This document shows, one piece after another, positions 16,404 to 24,245 of a DNA stretch of 64,000 bases. The position numbers were made by a program, and so were the translations under genes. The notes under the pieces are model-generated. The model did not search any database, had not been told where the DNA came from, and saw only the letters and a list, made by a program, of their open reading frames with translations. The DNA comes from JADJSS01 sp964490845 (GTDB lineage Bacteria; Bacteroidota; Bacteroidia; Chitinophagales; JADIYW01), in NCBI GenBank assembly GCA_964490845.1, contig CAZBED010000002.1, positions 62,001 to 126,000 of the forward strand. Direction: 5' to 3'. Numbering within the stretch: position 1 is the stretch's first letter; every line of letters starts with the position of its first letter.

Positions 16404-17348
16404 ATGACAGAAAATTCGACAGGGGATGACTTAAACTCAGCATTAATTCCACAACAACAAGGAATTAATAAATTCAGTGAAGGCATGCAGTTACTCATCT
16501 GGATGGGAATTTTCTTCGCTTGCTTTATTTTGGCTCAAACCATTAGCAGTATTATCATCCTAAGTCATTATAAACAGGCTTCTGTTGAGGCCATCATTTC
16601 GGATACCGGAGATTTGAATGTATTGCGTTTCGCACAGATGCTCGCTTCCGTGCTTGGATTTCTGCTGCCTGCATTGCTCTTTAGTACATTTAAATCCGAC
16701 AATATTTTAGCCTACTCAAATGCCGGTAAAGGGTTTCATCCGTTTTTTCTGTTGCTGATTCCCGCGCTGATCTTTACATTTTATCCGATAATAGATGTAT
16801 CCTTTTTTGTCAATAAAATTATGCCGTGGAATAACTGGATGAAAGACTCACAGGAAGAATACAAGGCCATCGTGGATGCTTTGCTCGCGGATAAATCCAC
16901 TTTGGTGTTTGTGCTTAATTTTATGACGGTAGCCTTATTGCCCGCTGTTTGCGAAGAATGGCTCTTCAGAGGAACATTACAGAAGTTTTTATCAGAGCGA
17001 ATTAATATTCATATTGCAGTACTTATGTCTTCTGTGTTATTTAGTCTGGTGCATGCGGAGTTTTCCGGATTTCTGCCGCGTATCATCCTGGGGATGCTTC
17101 TGGGATATCTTTTTTATTATTCGGGAAGTTTGTGGGTAAATGTATTTGCGCATCTGGTAAATAACGGCGCACAGGTGATATTAATGTATCTGGATAATCT
17201 TGGAATCTATCAGTCCGACCTGGATAATCCGGAAATGCCTCCGTTTTGGGAGTTCACACTGTATACGGCAGGTTTTATAGGATTGTGGTATTTGTTTTAC
17301 CGTTTTTCTCAAAGAAATAAAATGAGTAACTTTGTTACCGTTGATTAG
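16404..17348 (+). CDS. CPBP-family intramembrane glutamic protease
   Basis: The start is placed at ATG 16404 (MTENSTGDD), not at an upstream in-frame ATG at 16311, because the earlier segment overlaps the regulatory region and reads as non-coding. The product is about 314 aa with roughly eight membrane segments. The CPBP/Rce1-like (Abi) motifs are present: EEWLFRGTLQKFL with the EExxxR signature (about residue 190), FSLVHAEFSGF with the first conserved His and NVFAHLVNN with the second. Family members are CAAX-type or bacteriocin-immunity-related membrane proteases. TATCTTTA at 16380-16387 is a possible -7 element. cdsA follows after 17 bp and is probably in the same operon. Confidence 0.88.
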   Translation: MTENSTGDDLNSALIPQQQGINKFSEGMQLLIWMGIFFACFILAQTISSIIILSHYKQASVEAIISDTGDLNVLRFAQMLASVLGFLLPALLFSTFKSDNILAYSNAGKGFHPFFLLLIPALIFTFYPIIDVSFFVNKIMPWNNWMKDSQEEYKAIVDALLADKSTLVFVLNFMTVALLPAVCEEWLFRGTLQKFLSERINIHIAVLMSSVLFSLVHAEFSGFLPRIILGMLLGYLFYYSGSLWVNVFAHLVNNGAQVILMYLDNLGIYQSDLDNPEMPPFWEFTLYTAGFIGLWYLFYRFSQRNKMSNFVTVD

Positions 17349-17365
17349 CAGCATAACTTAACAAC

Positions 17366-18208
17366 ATGGGTGATATAACAACGCGCGTAATAACGGGTAT
17401 TTTTTTTCTGATAGTGATGATTGGTGGTGTAATCTGGAATGAATACTCCTTTCTGGTGTTGTTTTCCCTGCTCATTGTCTTGTGTATCAGTGAATATCAT
17501 AATATTATACGTGATTTGTTAGCGTCTTCTGAAAAGTGGAAGGTGACGTACAAGCTCATTAATACGATTTTCAGCGTATTGATATTTGGTATTGTCTTCT
17601 TAGTGGCTAGTAAGAAAATTTCACTGATTTCGTTGTCCATAATTTGCGGGTTTCCGCTCACGTGGCTGGTGATTGAAATGTATACCAAAAGCGAACGCCC
17701 TTTTTACAACGTTTGCCTGAATTCAATGGCTATCTTTTATTTGGCGATACCCTTGTCTTCCGCATCATTGTTGGCTTTTTATGCCGGAGAATACAGCTGG
17801 CATTATCTGCTCGCGATTATGGTGTTTGCCTGGAGCAATGATTCCTTTGCCTACCTGTTTGGCCGTTTCTTTGGTAAGCATAAATTATTTGAACGCATCT
17901 CTCCAAAAAAAACATGGGAAGGCTTCTTTGGTGGTATGGCCGGCGCCGTGCTGTTTGCTTATATCATCTATCTGCTTTTCCCAACATGGACAGGTTACAG
18001 TGTTGATTTGCTAACCTATATTATCTTGGCCATCATTACCGCGGTTACCAGCACTTATGGCGACTTAGCGGAGAGTATGATAAAGCGCAATCTGCAAATC
18101 AAGGATTCCGGTTCTGCTCTTCCCGGCCATGGCGGATTTCTCGACCGGTTTGACGGCCTGATTTTTTCACTGCCGGCTTGTGCCCTGTACCTTACCTTCT
18201 TCCTATAA
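17366..18208 (+). CDS. cdsA: Phosphatidate cytidylyltransferase (CDP-diglyceride synthase)
   Basis: The 280-aa polytopic membrane enzyme makes CDP-diacylglycerol from phosphatidate and CTP, the branch point for all phospholipids. Its C-terminal signature is complete: KRNLQIKDSGSALPGHGGFLDRFDGL lies at about residues 235-260 (quoted in part: KDSGSALPGHGG then DRFDGL). FAWSNDSFAYLFGRFFGKH and SPKKTWEGFFGG are further conserved motifs of the family. About seven or eight hydrophobic helices precede the signature. It lies 17 bp after the CPBP protease gene and is followed by a terminator hairpin at 18214-18236. Confidence 0.95.
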   Translation: MGDITTRVITGIFFLIVMIGGVIWNEYSFLVLFSLLIVLCISEYHNIIRDLLASSEKWKVTYKLINTIFSVLIFGIVFLVASKKISLISLSIICGFPLTWLVIEMYTKSERPFYNVCLNSMAIFYLAIPLSSASLLAFYAGEYSWHYLLAIMVFAWSNDSFAYLFGRFFGKHKLFERISPKKTWEGFFGGMAGAVLFAYIIYLLFPTWTGYSVDLLTYIILAIITAVTSTYGDLAESMIKRNLQIKDSGSALPGHGGFLDRFDGLIFSLPACALYLTFFL

Positions 18209-18240
18209 AAAAACCAACCCATGCGGGTTGGCTTTAAAAA
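18207..18240 (+). terminator. Terminator after cdsA
   Basis: CCAACCC (18214-18220) pairs with GGGTTGG (18225-18231) around the loop ATGC. A run of A precedes and CTTT follows, so it can act for cdsA and, in reverse, weakly for the convergent sigma-factor gene. Confidence 0.75.
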
Positions 18241-18258
18241 TCTATGTCTGAAAAAAAA

Positions 18259-18837
18259 TTATACCGAAATAGCCTTTTCGCCAATCATCTTTCTGAGATT
18301 TAATAAGGCATAACGCATCCTGCCCAAAGCCGTATTGATATTCGTGCCTGTCATTTCAGCGATTTCCTTGAAACTTAAATCTGCATAATGGCGCAGAATC
18401 AGCACTTCTTTTTGGTCGGCAGGCAGCTTTTCTATCAACTCCTTCACCGTTTTGGATGTTTGCTGTTTGATGATTTCATCTTCCCGGCTTTCGTCTGCAA
18501 AGCGCAGCACGTTCAGGATGTCTTTACCGTCGCTGTCCACAATCGTAGGCATCCTTTTGATTCTGCGGAAATGGTCCATGCATAAGTTGTTGGCAATCAT
18601 CATTACCCATGGTAAGAATTTTCCTTCTTCGTTGTATTTTCCGTTTCTGAGGCTGTCGATGACCTTGAAGAAGGTATCCTGGAAAATATCTTCCGATAAT
18701 GCCCTGTCTTTAACACGCATTAAGATAAATGAAAAAATCTTCCGCTGATGTTTATTCAGCAATAAGTTGAGTGAATTTTCATCCCCGTTTATATATCTTT
18801 GGATGAGTTCGTTGTCGGTTTGAACAATAGGGTACAT
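18259..18837 (-). CDS. ECF-type RNA polymerase sigma factor
   Basis: The start is taken as the ATG at 18837 (MYPIVQTDNEL); an ATG nine codons upstream is also possible. The product of about 192 aa has sigma region 2 (LIQRYINGDENSLNLL to DIFQDTFFKVIDSL and PWVMMIANNLCMDHFRR) and region 4 (LPADQKEVLILRHYADLSFKEIAEMTGTNINTALGRMRYAL) with a helix-turn-helix. This is the usual layout of extracytoplasmic-function sigma factors. No anti-sigma gene lies beside it: the neighbours are cdsA and uvrA, so how it is held inactive is not visible. It is transcribed away from uvrA with about 160 bp between. Confidence 0.9.
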   Translation of the reverse strand: MYPIVQTDNELIQRYINGDENSLNLLLNKHQRKIFSFILMRVKDRALSEDIFQDTFFKVIDSLRNGKYNEEGKFLPWVMMIANNLCMDHFRRIKRMPTIVDSDGKDILNVLRFADESREDEIIKQQTSKTVKELIEKLPADQKEVLILRHYADLSFKEIAEMTGTNINTALGRMRYALLNLRKMIGEKAISV

Positions 18838-18995
18838 GGTGTCAAGTTTTTGCGTGTTAAACAATTTGCTGATGTCATGTAAATATTGTTCAATAGATTA
18901 TTGTGTTATGTGGGTTAACTATTCTCAAGATTAATAAACAAAAACGATTTAAGTATTGTCATTAACAGTATTTAACGCAAAAAGCATACCAATTC

Positions 18996-21839
18996 ATGAC
19001 AAAAAACAAAAATATAACGATAAACAGGGAGTCAAAAATTCAAATTAAAGGAGCACGTACGCATAACCTCAAAAATATTGATGTTGAAATACCACGCAAT
19101 CAATTAGTCGTGATTACAGGTGTGTCCGGTTCCGGAAAATCATCACTCACTATAGATACGCTTTACGCTGAGGGGCAACGCAGGTATGTGGAGTCGTTGT
19201 CGTCGTATGCGCGCCAGTTTCTCAACAGGATGGATAAACCTGATGTTGATTATATCAAAGGTTTATCGCCTGCTATCGCCATCGAACAAAAAACCACCAC
19301 CGGAACCACGCGTTCTACCGTGGGCACACTTACAGAGATTTATGATTATTTACGTTTGCTGTATGCAAAAATTGGTAAGACTTATTCGCCCATTTCCGGT
19401 AAATTGGTGCAAAAGCAAGAAGTAACGGATGTGATGGATTATATCAAAACCCTGGATGCTGCCACCAAAATCCAGATTCTATCTCCGTTAAAGGAAATCA
19501 CTAAAAATAAATTAGAAACACTTTTGCAGGATGGCATTCAACGATTGCTGATAAATGGAGAAGTAATCAGATTAGAAGAATTAGAGTTCGATAAACTGAA
19601 TAATATATTCTCCGGCAAGAAACCTCTAACCCCAAAAGGGGGAATAGAAAGTGGTAGGTACACCGATGTGGATTTAGGGGTTTATATCCTGATAGACAGA
19701 ATAACCGCAGAGCCAACGGAAGAAAATTTATACCGTATCGCGGATTCCGTTAGCCTGGCATTTTCCGAAAGTGATGGTTATTGTGTATTGGATATTCCCG
19801 GACAGGGGCGTTACACCTTCAGTAACCGCTTTGAACTGGACGGCATTCAGTTTGAAACTCCGTCATCCCAGTTTTTTAATTTCAATTCTCCTTATGGTGC
19901 ATGCACGAAATGCGAAGGGTTCGGCACCATATTGGGCACCGATCCCGATTTGGTGATACCAAATAAAAATCTGTCGGTGTATGAAGACGCGGTGGTTTGC
20001 TGGAAAGGAGAGGTGATGAGCTGGTGGAAAAAACAATTAATCAAAGGTGCACCCAAAGCGGACTTTCCGATTCACAAACCTATCATCAATTTGACAAAGG
20101 AACAGTACAAGATGCTGTGGGAAGGTAGTCCGTATTTTCAGGGCATCAACGCGTTTTTCAAAGATGTGGAATCGCAGACCTATAAGATACAATACCGTGT
20201 GATGTTGGCGAAATACCGCGGACGAACGGCCTGCGACCAGTGCAACGGCACGCGCCTCCGTCCTGATTCGGAATATGTAAAAGTGGGCGATAAATCACTC
20301 GGAGATTTATTGCAAATGACTATTAAGAATTTATACGAGCATTTTCAACAACTTAAAATTGACAAACACGACACGCAAATCGCTTCCCGCATTTTGCTGG
20401 AAATCAACAACCGGTTACAGTTCATGGTGGATGTAGGACTGGATTATCTGAACCTCAACCGCTTTTCCAATACACTGTCCGGTGGCGAGTCCCAGCGCAT
20501 CAATCTGACCAGAACACTCGGAAGCAACCTCACCGGTTCACTGTATATACTGGATGAGCCGAGTGTCGGGTTGCATCCGCACGATACCGGCAAACTGATT
20601 AATATCCTGAAATATTTGCGCGATTTAGGAAATACGGTGATTGTGGTGGAACATGAAGAAGAAGCCATCCGCTCCGCGGATTACCTGATTGATGTGGGGC
20701 CGCAGGCCGGCACGCTCGGCGGCGAGATTGTTTTTGCGGGCAATGCGGAAGATATTGTTAAGAATCCAAACAGCCTGACCACGCAATACCTGACCGGCAA
20801 GCTGCAAATAGAAGTACCTAAACAACGACGTAAGCCGATTAATTTTATGGAGATTAAAGGTGCACAGCAGCATAATTTAAAAAATATAGATATCAGAATT
20901 CCGCTGAATGCGCTGTCGGTGATTACCGGTGTTTCGGGTTCGGGTAAAACCACTCTCATCAAGCAAATTGTTTATCCTTATCTTAAAATACAATTGGAAG
21001 GATTTGGCGGCAAGCCCGGCCTGTTCAGGGAAATTACGGGGTATAAAAATAAGATTAAAAAAATCGAGTTGGTCGATCAGAACCCGATTGGCAAGAGTTC
21101 GCGCAGCAATCCGGTGACCTATATCAAAGCCTACGATGCGATACGCGATTTGTTTTCTGCACAGTCGCTTTCAAAAATTCGCGGTTATCAGGCAAAGCAT
21201 TTTTCGTTCAACGTGGAAGGCGGCCGCTGTGATGCCTGCGAAGGCGAAGGCGAACAAGTGGTGGAAATGCAGTTTTTAGCGGATGTGCATCTGGTGTGCG
21301 AGGTGTGTAATGGCAAACGTTTCAAACAGGAAGTCCTGGAGGTGAATTACAACGGAAAAAACATTTCTGATGTTTTGGATTTAACGGTGGATGATGCGAT
21401 AGAATTTTTTGCCGAAAAGAAAGATGTGGTGAACAGGTTAAAACCGCTGCAGGATGTGGGCCTGGGTTATGTACACCTCGGACAAAGCAGTTCCACGCTG
21501 AGTGGAGGCGAAGCGCAGCGTGTGAAGCTGGCATCTTTCCTGACCAAAGGCGGTACGAAAGATCCGGTGTTGTTCATTTTCGATGAACCAACAACAGGCC
21601 TGCATTTTCACGATATCAATAAACTGCTAAAGGCCTTTAATGCCTTGATTGAAATCGGACATACCGTTGTGGTGGTAGAACACAATATAGACGTGATTAA
21701 ATGCGCCGACTGGATTGTTGACCTTGGCCCGAAAGGCGGAGAGGATGGCGGACACTTAGTGTTTGAAGGGACACCTGAAAACCTCATAAAAAATAAGGAA
21801 AGTATTACAGCAATTTATTTGAAGGGGAAGCTGAAGTAA
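18996..21839 (+). CDS. uvrA: UvrABC excinuclease subunit A
   Basis: The 947-aa protein is full length for UvrA, the ATP-dependent damage-sensing dimer of nucleotide excision repair. It has two ABC ATPase modules. The first Walker A is GVSGSGKSSL (about residues 42-51) and the second is GVSGSGKTTL (about 649-658). Each is followed much later by an ABC signature, LSGGESQRI and LSGGEAQRV, and Walker B regions (YILDEPSVGL, FIFDEPTTGL). Zinc-binding cysteine pairs include CTKCEGFG, CDQCNGTR and the typical CDACEGEGE...CEVCNGKR finger. It is a single transcription unit in this window. No uvrB or uvrC lies nearby, which is normal. Confidence 0.97.
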   Translation: MTKNKNITINRESKIQIKGARTHNLKNIDVEIPRNQLVVITGVSGSGKSSLTIDTLYAEGQRRYVESLSSYARQFLNRMDKPDVDYIKGLSPAIAIEQKTTTGTTRSTVGTLTEIYDYLRLLYAKIGKTYSPISGKLVQKQEVTDVMDYIKTLDAATKIQILSPLKEITKNKLETLLQDGIQRLLINGEVIRLEELEFDKLNNIFSGKKPLTPKGGIESGRYTDVDLGVYILIDRITAEPTEENLYRIADSVSLAFSESDGYCVLDIPGQGRYTFSNRFELDGIQFETPSSQFFNFNSPYGACTKCEGFGTILGTDPDLVIPNKNLSVYEDAVVCWKGEVMSWWKKQLIKGAPKADFPIHKPIINLTKEQYKMLWEGSPYFQGINAFFKDVESQTYKIQYRVMLAKYRGRTACDQCNGTRLRPDSEYVKVGDKSLGDLLQMTIKNLYEHFQQLKIDKHDTQIASRILLEINNRLQFMVDVGLDYLNLNRFSNTLSGGESQRINLTRTLGSNLTGSLYILDEPSVGLHPHDTGKLINILKYLRDLGNTVIVVEHEEEAIRSADYLIDVGPQAGTLGGEIVFAGNAEDIVKNPNSLTTQYLTGKLQIEVPKQRRKPINFMEIKGAQQHNLKNIDIRIPLNALSVITGVSGSGKTTLIKQIVYPYLKIQLEGFGGKPGLFREITGYKNKIKKIELVDQNPIGKSSRSNPVTYIKAYDAIRDLFSAQSLSKIRGYQAKHFSFNVEGGRCDACEGEGEQVVEMQFLADVHLVCEVCNGKRFKQEVLEVNYNGKNISDVLDLTVDDAIEFFAEKKDVVNRLKPLQDVGLGYVHLGQSSSTLSGGEAQRVKLASFLTKGGTKDPVLFIFDEPTTGLHFHDINKLLKAFNALIEIGHTVVVVEHNIDVIKCADWIVDLGPKGGEDGGHLVFEGTPENLIKNKESITAIYLKGKLK

Positions 21840-21853
21840 GATTATTTCTTATC

Positions 21854-21902
21854 GTTTGGTGTCTTCACCTAACGAAAGGTATGGTCTGTGCGGACACCAA
21901 CC
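21854..21902. repeat. Palindromic repeat, family 3 (GGTTGGTGTCC type)
   Basis: GTTTGGTGTCT (21854-21864) is nearly complementary to GGACACCAACC (21892-21902), with a variable middle. The same arm occurs as GGTTGGTGTCC at 23071-23082 and GGTTGGTGTCT at 23218-23228. It lies between uvrA and the WKNG-repeat lipoprotein gene. Confidence 0.5.
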
Positions 21903-21907
21903 ATTAG

Positions 21908-22969
21908 TTAATCTTTGTACTTTACATACAGCCCATATACATATGTCTGATATCCGCTGCTTCCCAAATCAACTCTTGAACCGTTTATCCATAAAGCCGC
22001 ACTGTACCTGATATCCCTGAACCCGATACAATATACATTGCCGTTTAAAACAGCAATCTTTGAGACTGTCGAGTAGCCGGCAACACCATTATCAATGATG
22101 TGCGGCGTTCCGTTTTTCCAATACGTGAGAACAGCATTGTATCCGCTGTCATACTGCACACCGCCAATATAAACATTACCGTCTTCGACGAAAATACTGC
22201 TGGCAAAACCTGCTTCATATCCGCTGCTCAGTGTTAAGGCACTGTATACACCATTTCTCCAATAAACAGGAGTACTGAGTAACAAAGTAACATCCGGCGT
22301 TATGGCTCCCGTTACATGAGTGGTGCCATCCTCTGAAACAAAAACAGCAGTGGCTTGTCCGTCTCTGATGGCAGGAGTGGATAATATAATTTCAGTACCA
22401 TCTTTCCACAATCTTGGTCTTGTGTCTTCGAAATTACCTGTATATTGATAACCTGCAATGTGAACCGTATCGTTGAATACAAAAATTTGTGAACCGTATT
22501 TACCAACTCCCTGCGTAGCGGAAACAGAAACATAAGTTCCGTTTTTATAATAACCCATATTTATCAGATTGGCCAGATTATCGTTCACCAAAACATAGGT
22601 ATTTCCATGTTCTACATGAAGGTCTGTTGCTGCTGAATGGGAAGCTCCTCTGTCCAGATAGTTGATGACTCCGTTTTTCCAGTAAACGGTTTTTTGAGCA
22701 TCATCTGTAAATAAGTTTAAGGATCCGAGAATATACATATCCGAGCCTTCCATCGTCATATCAATGGCACCAAACTTCTTGTCGGGAGGTGTAGGTGTTG
22801 CAATAGTATTCAGGGTTAAACTTTTCCAGTAAACACCTTCATAGCGTAATACGGAGGATGTAGTGTCTCCCCTGACACCACAGGTATATACTTCTATGAT
22901 TTTATCGTTTGGTGAACAGGACGCCAAAAACAGGGTCAGGCATCCGAGCATCATTGATGGAGCTTTCAT
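21908..22969 (-). CDS. Lipoprotein with repeated YWKNG motifs
   Basis: The ATG at 22969 (MKAPSMMLGC) is preferred to one seven codons upstream because it begins a tight lipoprotein signal, LTLFLASC with the lipid-attached Cys near residue 17. The remaining protein of about 335 aa is a repeat protein. The phrase aromatic-W-K/R-N/D-G recurs about six times (VYWKNGV, YYKNGTY, LWKDGTE, VYWRNGV, YWKNGTP, LWINGSR), each near a hydrophobic strand such as NVYIGGVQYD. This fits a beta-propeller of six or seven blades. No enzyme motif was recognised. It is predicted to sit on the outer membrane, function unknown. Confidence 0.75.
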   Translation of the reverse strand: MKAPSMMLGCLTLFLASCSPNDKIIEVYTCGVRGDTTSSVLRYEGVYWKSLTLNTIATPTPPDKKFGAIDMTMEGSDMYILGSLNLFTDDAQKTVYWKNGVINYLDRGASHSAATDLHVEHGNTYVLVNDNLANLINMGYYKNGTYVSVSATQGVGKYGSQIFVFNDTVHIAGYQYTGNFEDTRPRLWKDGTEIILSTPAIRDGQATAVFVSEDGTTHVTGAITPDVTLLLSTPVYWRNGVYSALTLSSGYEAGFASSIFVEDGNVYIGGVQYDSGYNAVLTYWKNGTPHIIDNGVAGYSTVSKIAVLNGNVYCIGFRDIRYSAALWINGSRVDLGSSGYQTYVYGLYVKYKD

Positions 22970-23123
22970 AAGCTTGTGGTTTTGAGTCAAAAGGTACCTA
23001 TAAAGTTATAGAATTATTTGAAAGTATGTAATTGGTTAAAATAAAGAAAATCTCCTTGTAAAATTCTTACCGGTTGGTGTCCCCAGGTAACTATATATGT
23101 GTGCGACCAAACTCATCTTCCCA

Positions 23124-23149
23124 GCAGAGTCTCACGCAGTGGCCTCTGC
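23124..23149. repeat. REP family 1, copy a (degenerate)
   Basis: A 26-bp imperfect palindrome with GCAGAGTC at the left and CCTCTGC at the right. The same ends recur in four other 26-bp copies around the RAYT remnant. Confidence 0.65.
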
Positions 23150-23163
23150 GTAATTTCAAAAAC

Positions 23164-23189
23164 GCAGAGTCCCTTTCAGGAGACTCTGC
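23164..23189. repeat. REP family 1, copy b
   Basis: A 26-bp palindrome with arms GCAGAGTC and GACTCTGC and the centre CCTTTCAGGA. It lies 14 bp after copy a. Confidence 0.75.
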
Positions 23190-23237
23190 TGAGAAAGTAG
23201 AGATTTCATTCACTATCGGTTGGTGTCTGTCTTCCCA

Positions 23238-23263
23238 GCAGAGTCTCTCGAAGAGGACTCTGC
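23238..23263. repeat. REP family 1, copy c
   Basis: A 26-bp palindrome with arms GCAGAGTC and GACTCTGC around TCTCGAAGAG. It is the exact reverse complement of copies d and e, so the RAYT remnant is flanked by inverted REPs. It sits 41 bp before the transposase start codon. Confidence 0.85.
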
Positions 23264-23304
23264 GTTAATAATGCAATTAATTTAATATTTTACTAAATTT
23301 ATAA

Positions 23305-23882
23305 ATGCCTACAAGAACAAGCATTCCATATAATCACGGCATATTCTATATCACCATTACCAACTACAAATGGATTCCCCTGTTTGATGTTATAAATTCT
23401 TATGATTTGGTCTATAAATGGTTCGATTATCTGATGGATAATGGTCATTATGTAATTGGATACGTTATAATGCCCAATCATTTGCATGTAATTATCGGAT
23501 TTAGAAATACCGGAAATCAATTAATACCATTATTGGAAATGCAAAACGGTTTCTGGCGTATGGTATTATTGAGAGACTGAAAGACAAGGATGAATTAGAG
23601 TTGTTGCAGAGCCTTATTAAAGGAGTTAAGTATACTGATAAACAAAGAGGGAAGCAACACGAAGTATTTGAAGACTCTTTTGATTGGAAAGAATGTATCT
23701 CCGATGATTTTATACAGCAGAAATTAGATTATATACACAACAATCCATGTTCGGGTAAGTGGAATTTAGTGGAAAACCCTTCAGATTATTTACATAGTTC
23801 AGCCGCATTTTATATCTTAGATAAAGAGAATAAATATGTAACTTCCTTTATGGAGATGCATGATATAGATTTAAGTAAGTAA
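23305..23882 (+). pseudogene. REP-associated tyrosine transposase (RAYT), frameshifted
   Basis: Two adjacent reading frames together make one Y1/RAYT transposase. The first (23305 to about 23530) has the start typical of the family (FYITITNYKWIPLF) and the HUH motif MPNHLHVI. The second frame, open from about 23530, continues with GNAKRFLAYGIIERLKDK, which is also typical, and includes QQKLDYIHNNPCSGKW with the probable catalytic Tyr, ending at 23882. The break lies within about 10 nt near 23525-23535, around ATACCATTATTGG, and looks like a single-base loss. RAYTs are single-copy relatives of IS200/IS605 enzymes that cut and move REP palindromes. Family 1 palindromes flank it in inverted orientation. 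It is probably inactive unless the frameshift is a sequencing error. Confidence 0.85.
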
Positions 23883-23901
23883 AGGTAGTTGCAACTCTGA
23901 C

Positions 23902-23927
23902 GCAGAGTCCTCTTCGAGAGACTCTGC
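23902..23927. repeat. REP family 1, copy d
   Basis: A 26-bp palindrome, exact reverse complement of copy c, 19 bp after the transposase remnant stop. Together c and d bracket the RAYT remnant. Confidence 0.85.
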
Positions 23928-24105
23928 TGGGGAAGGAAAATCATAGACAATATTTATGTGTGATATAAATGAGCCATCTTTGATTGGATTTTTTATATCA
24001 ATAATCGTATTTTTGTTTGGAAAAGATGTTTAGCGGTCAGAGACCGGCAGATTTAGTACACACGAGTCGTCCTTCGTAAGACTCACGCGAAATGGGCAAT
24101 CTGAC

Positions 24106-24131
24106 GCAGAGTCCTCTTCGAGAGACTCTGC
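24106..24131. repeat. REP family 1, copy e
   Basis: Identical in its 26 bp to copy d. The flanks also match for a few bases (GACGCAGAG before, TGCTG after), so the mobile unit is slightly longer than the palindrome. Confidence 0.85.
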
Positions 24132-24245
24132 TGAGAAGGAAAATTTATAAAGTGAATTATTCTGTAAATCAACTATATTAGTTACCTTATAATGCTTATA
24201 AAAATTCTCTGTAAATCAGTCTTATAACTTTCTTTCATTAAATCA

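Larger units (their letters stand above)
22991..23304. other. Intergenic region with clustered palindromes
   Basis: No gene is seen. The region holds three copies of repeat family 1 (23124-23149, 23164-23189, 23238-23263) and two arms of family 3 (23071-23082, 23218-23228), immediately before the RAYT remnant. Confidence 0.7.
23883..24245. other. Intergenic region with two REP copies
   Basis: No gene is seen. It holds REP family 1 copies d (23902-23927) and e (24106-24131) in the same orientation, and AT-rich sequence with TAACTTTC near 24225 as a possible promoter element for the following glycosyltransferase gene. Confidence 0.7.

Noticed and set aside
23124..24131. Possible CRISPR array
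   Set aside because: Palindromes are few, irregularly spaced and in both orientations. A RAYT lies among them and no cas gene is present.
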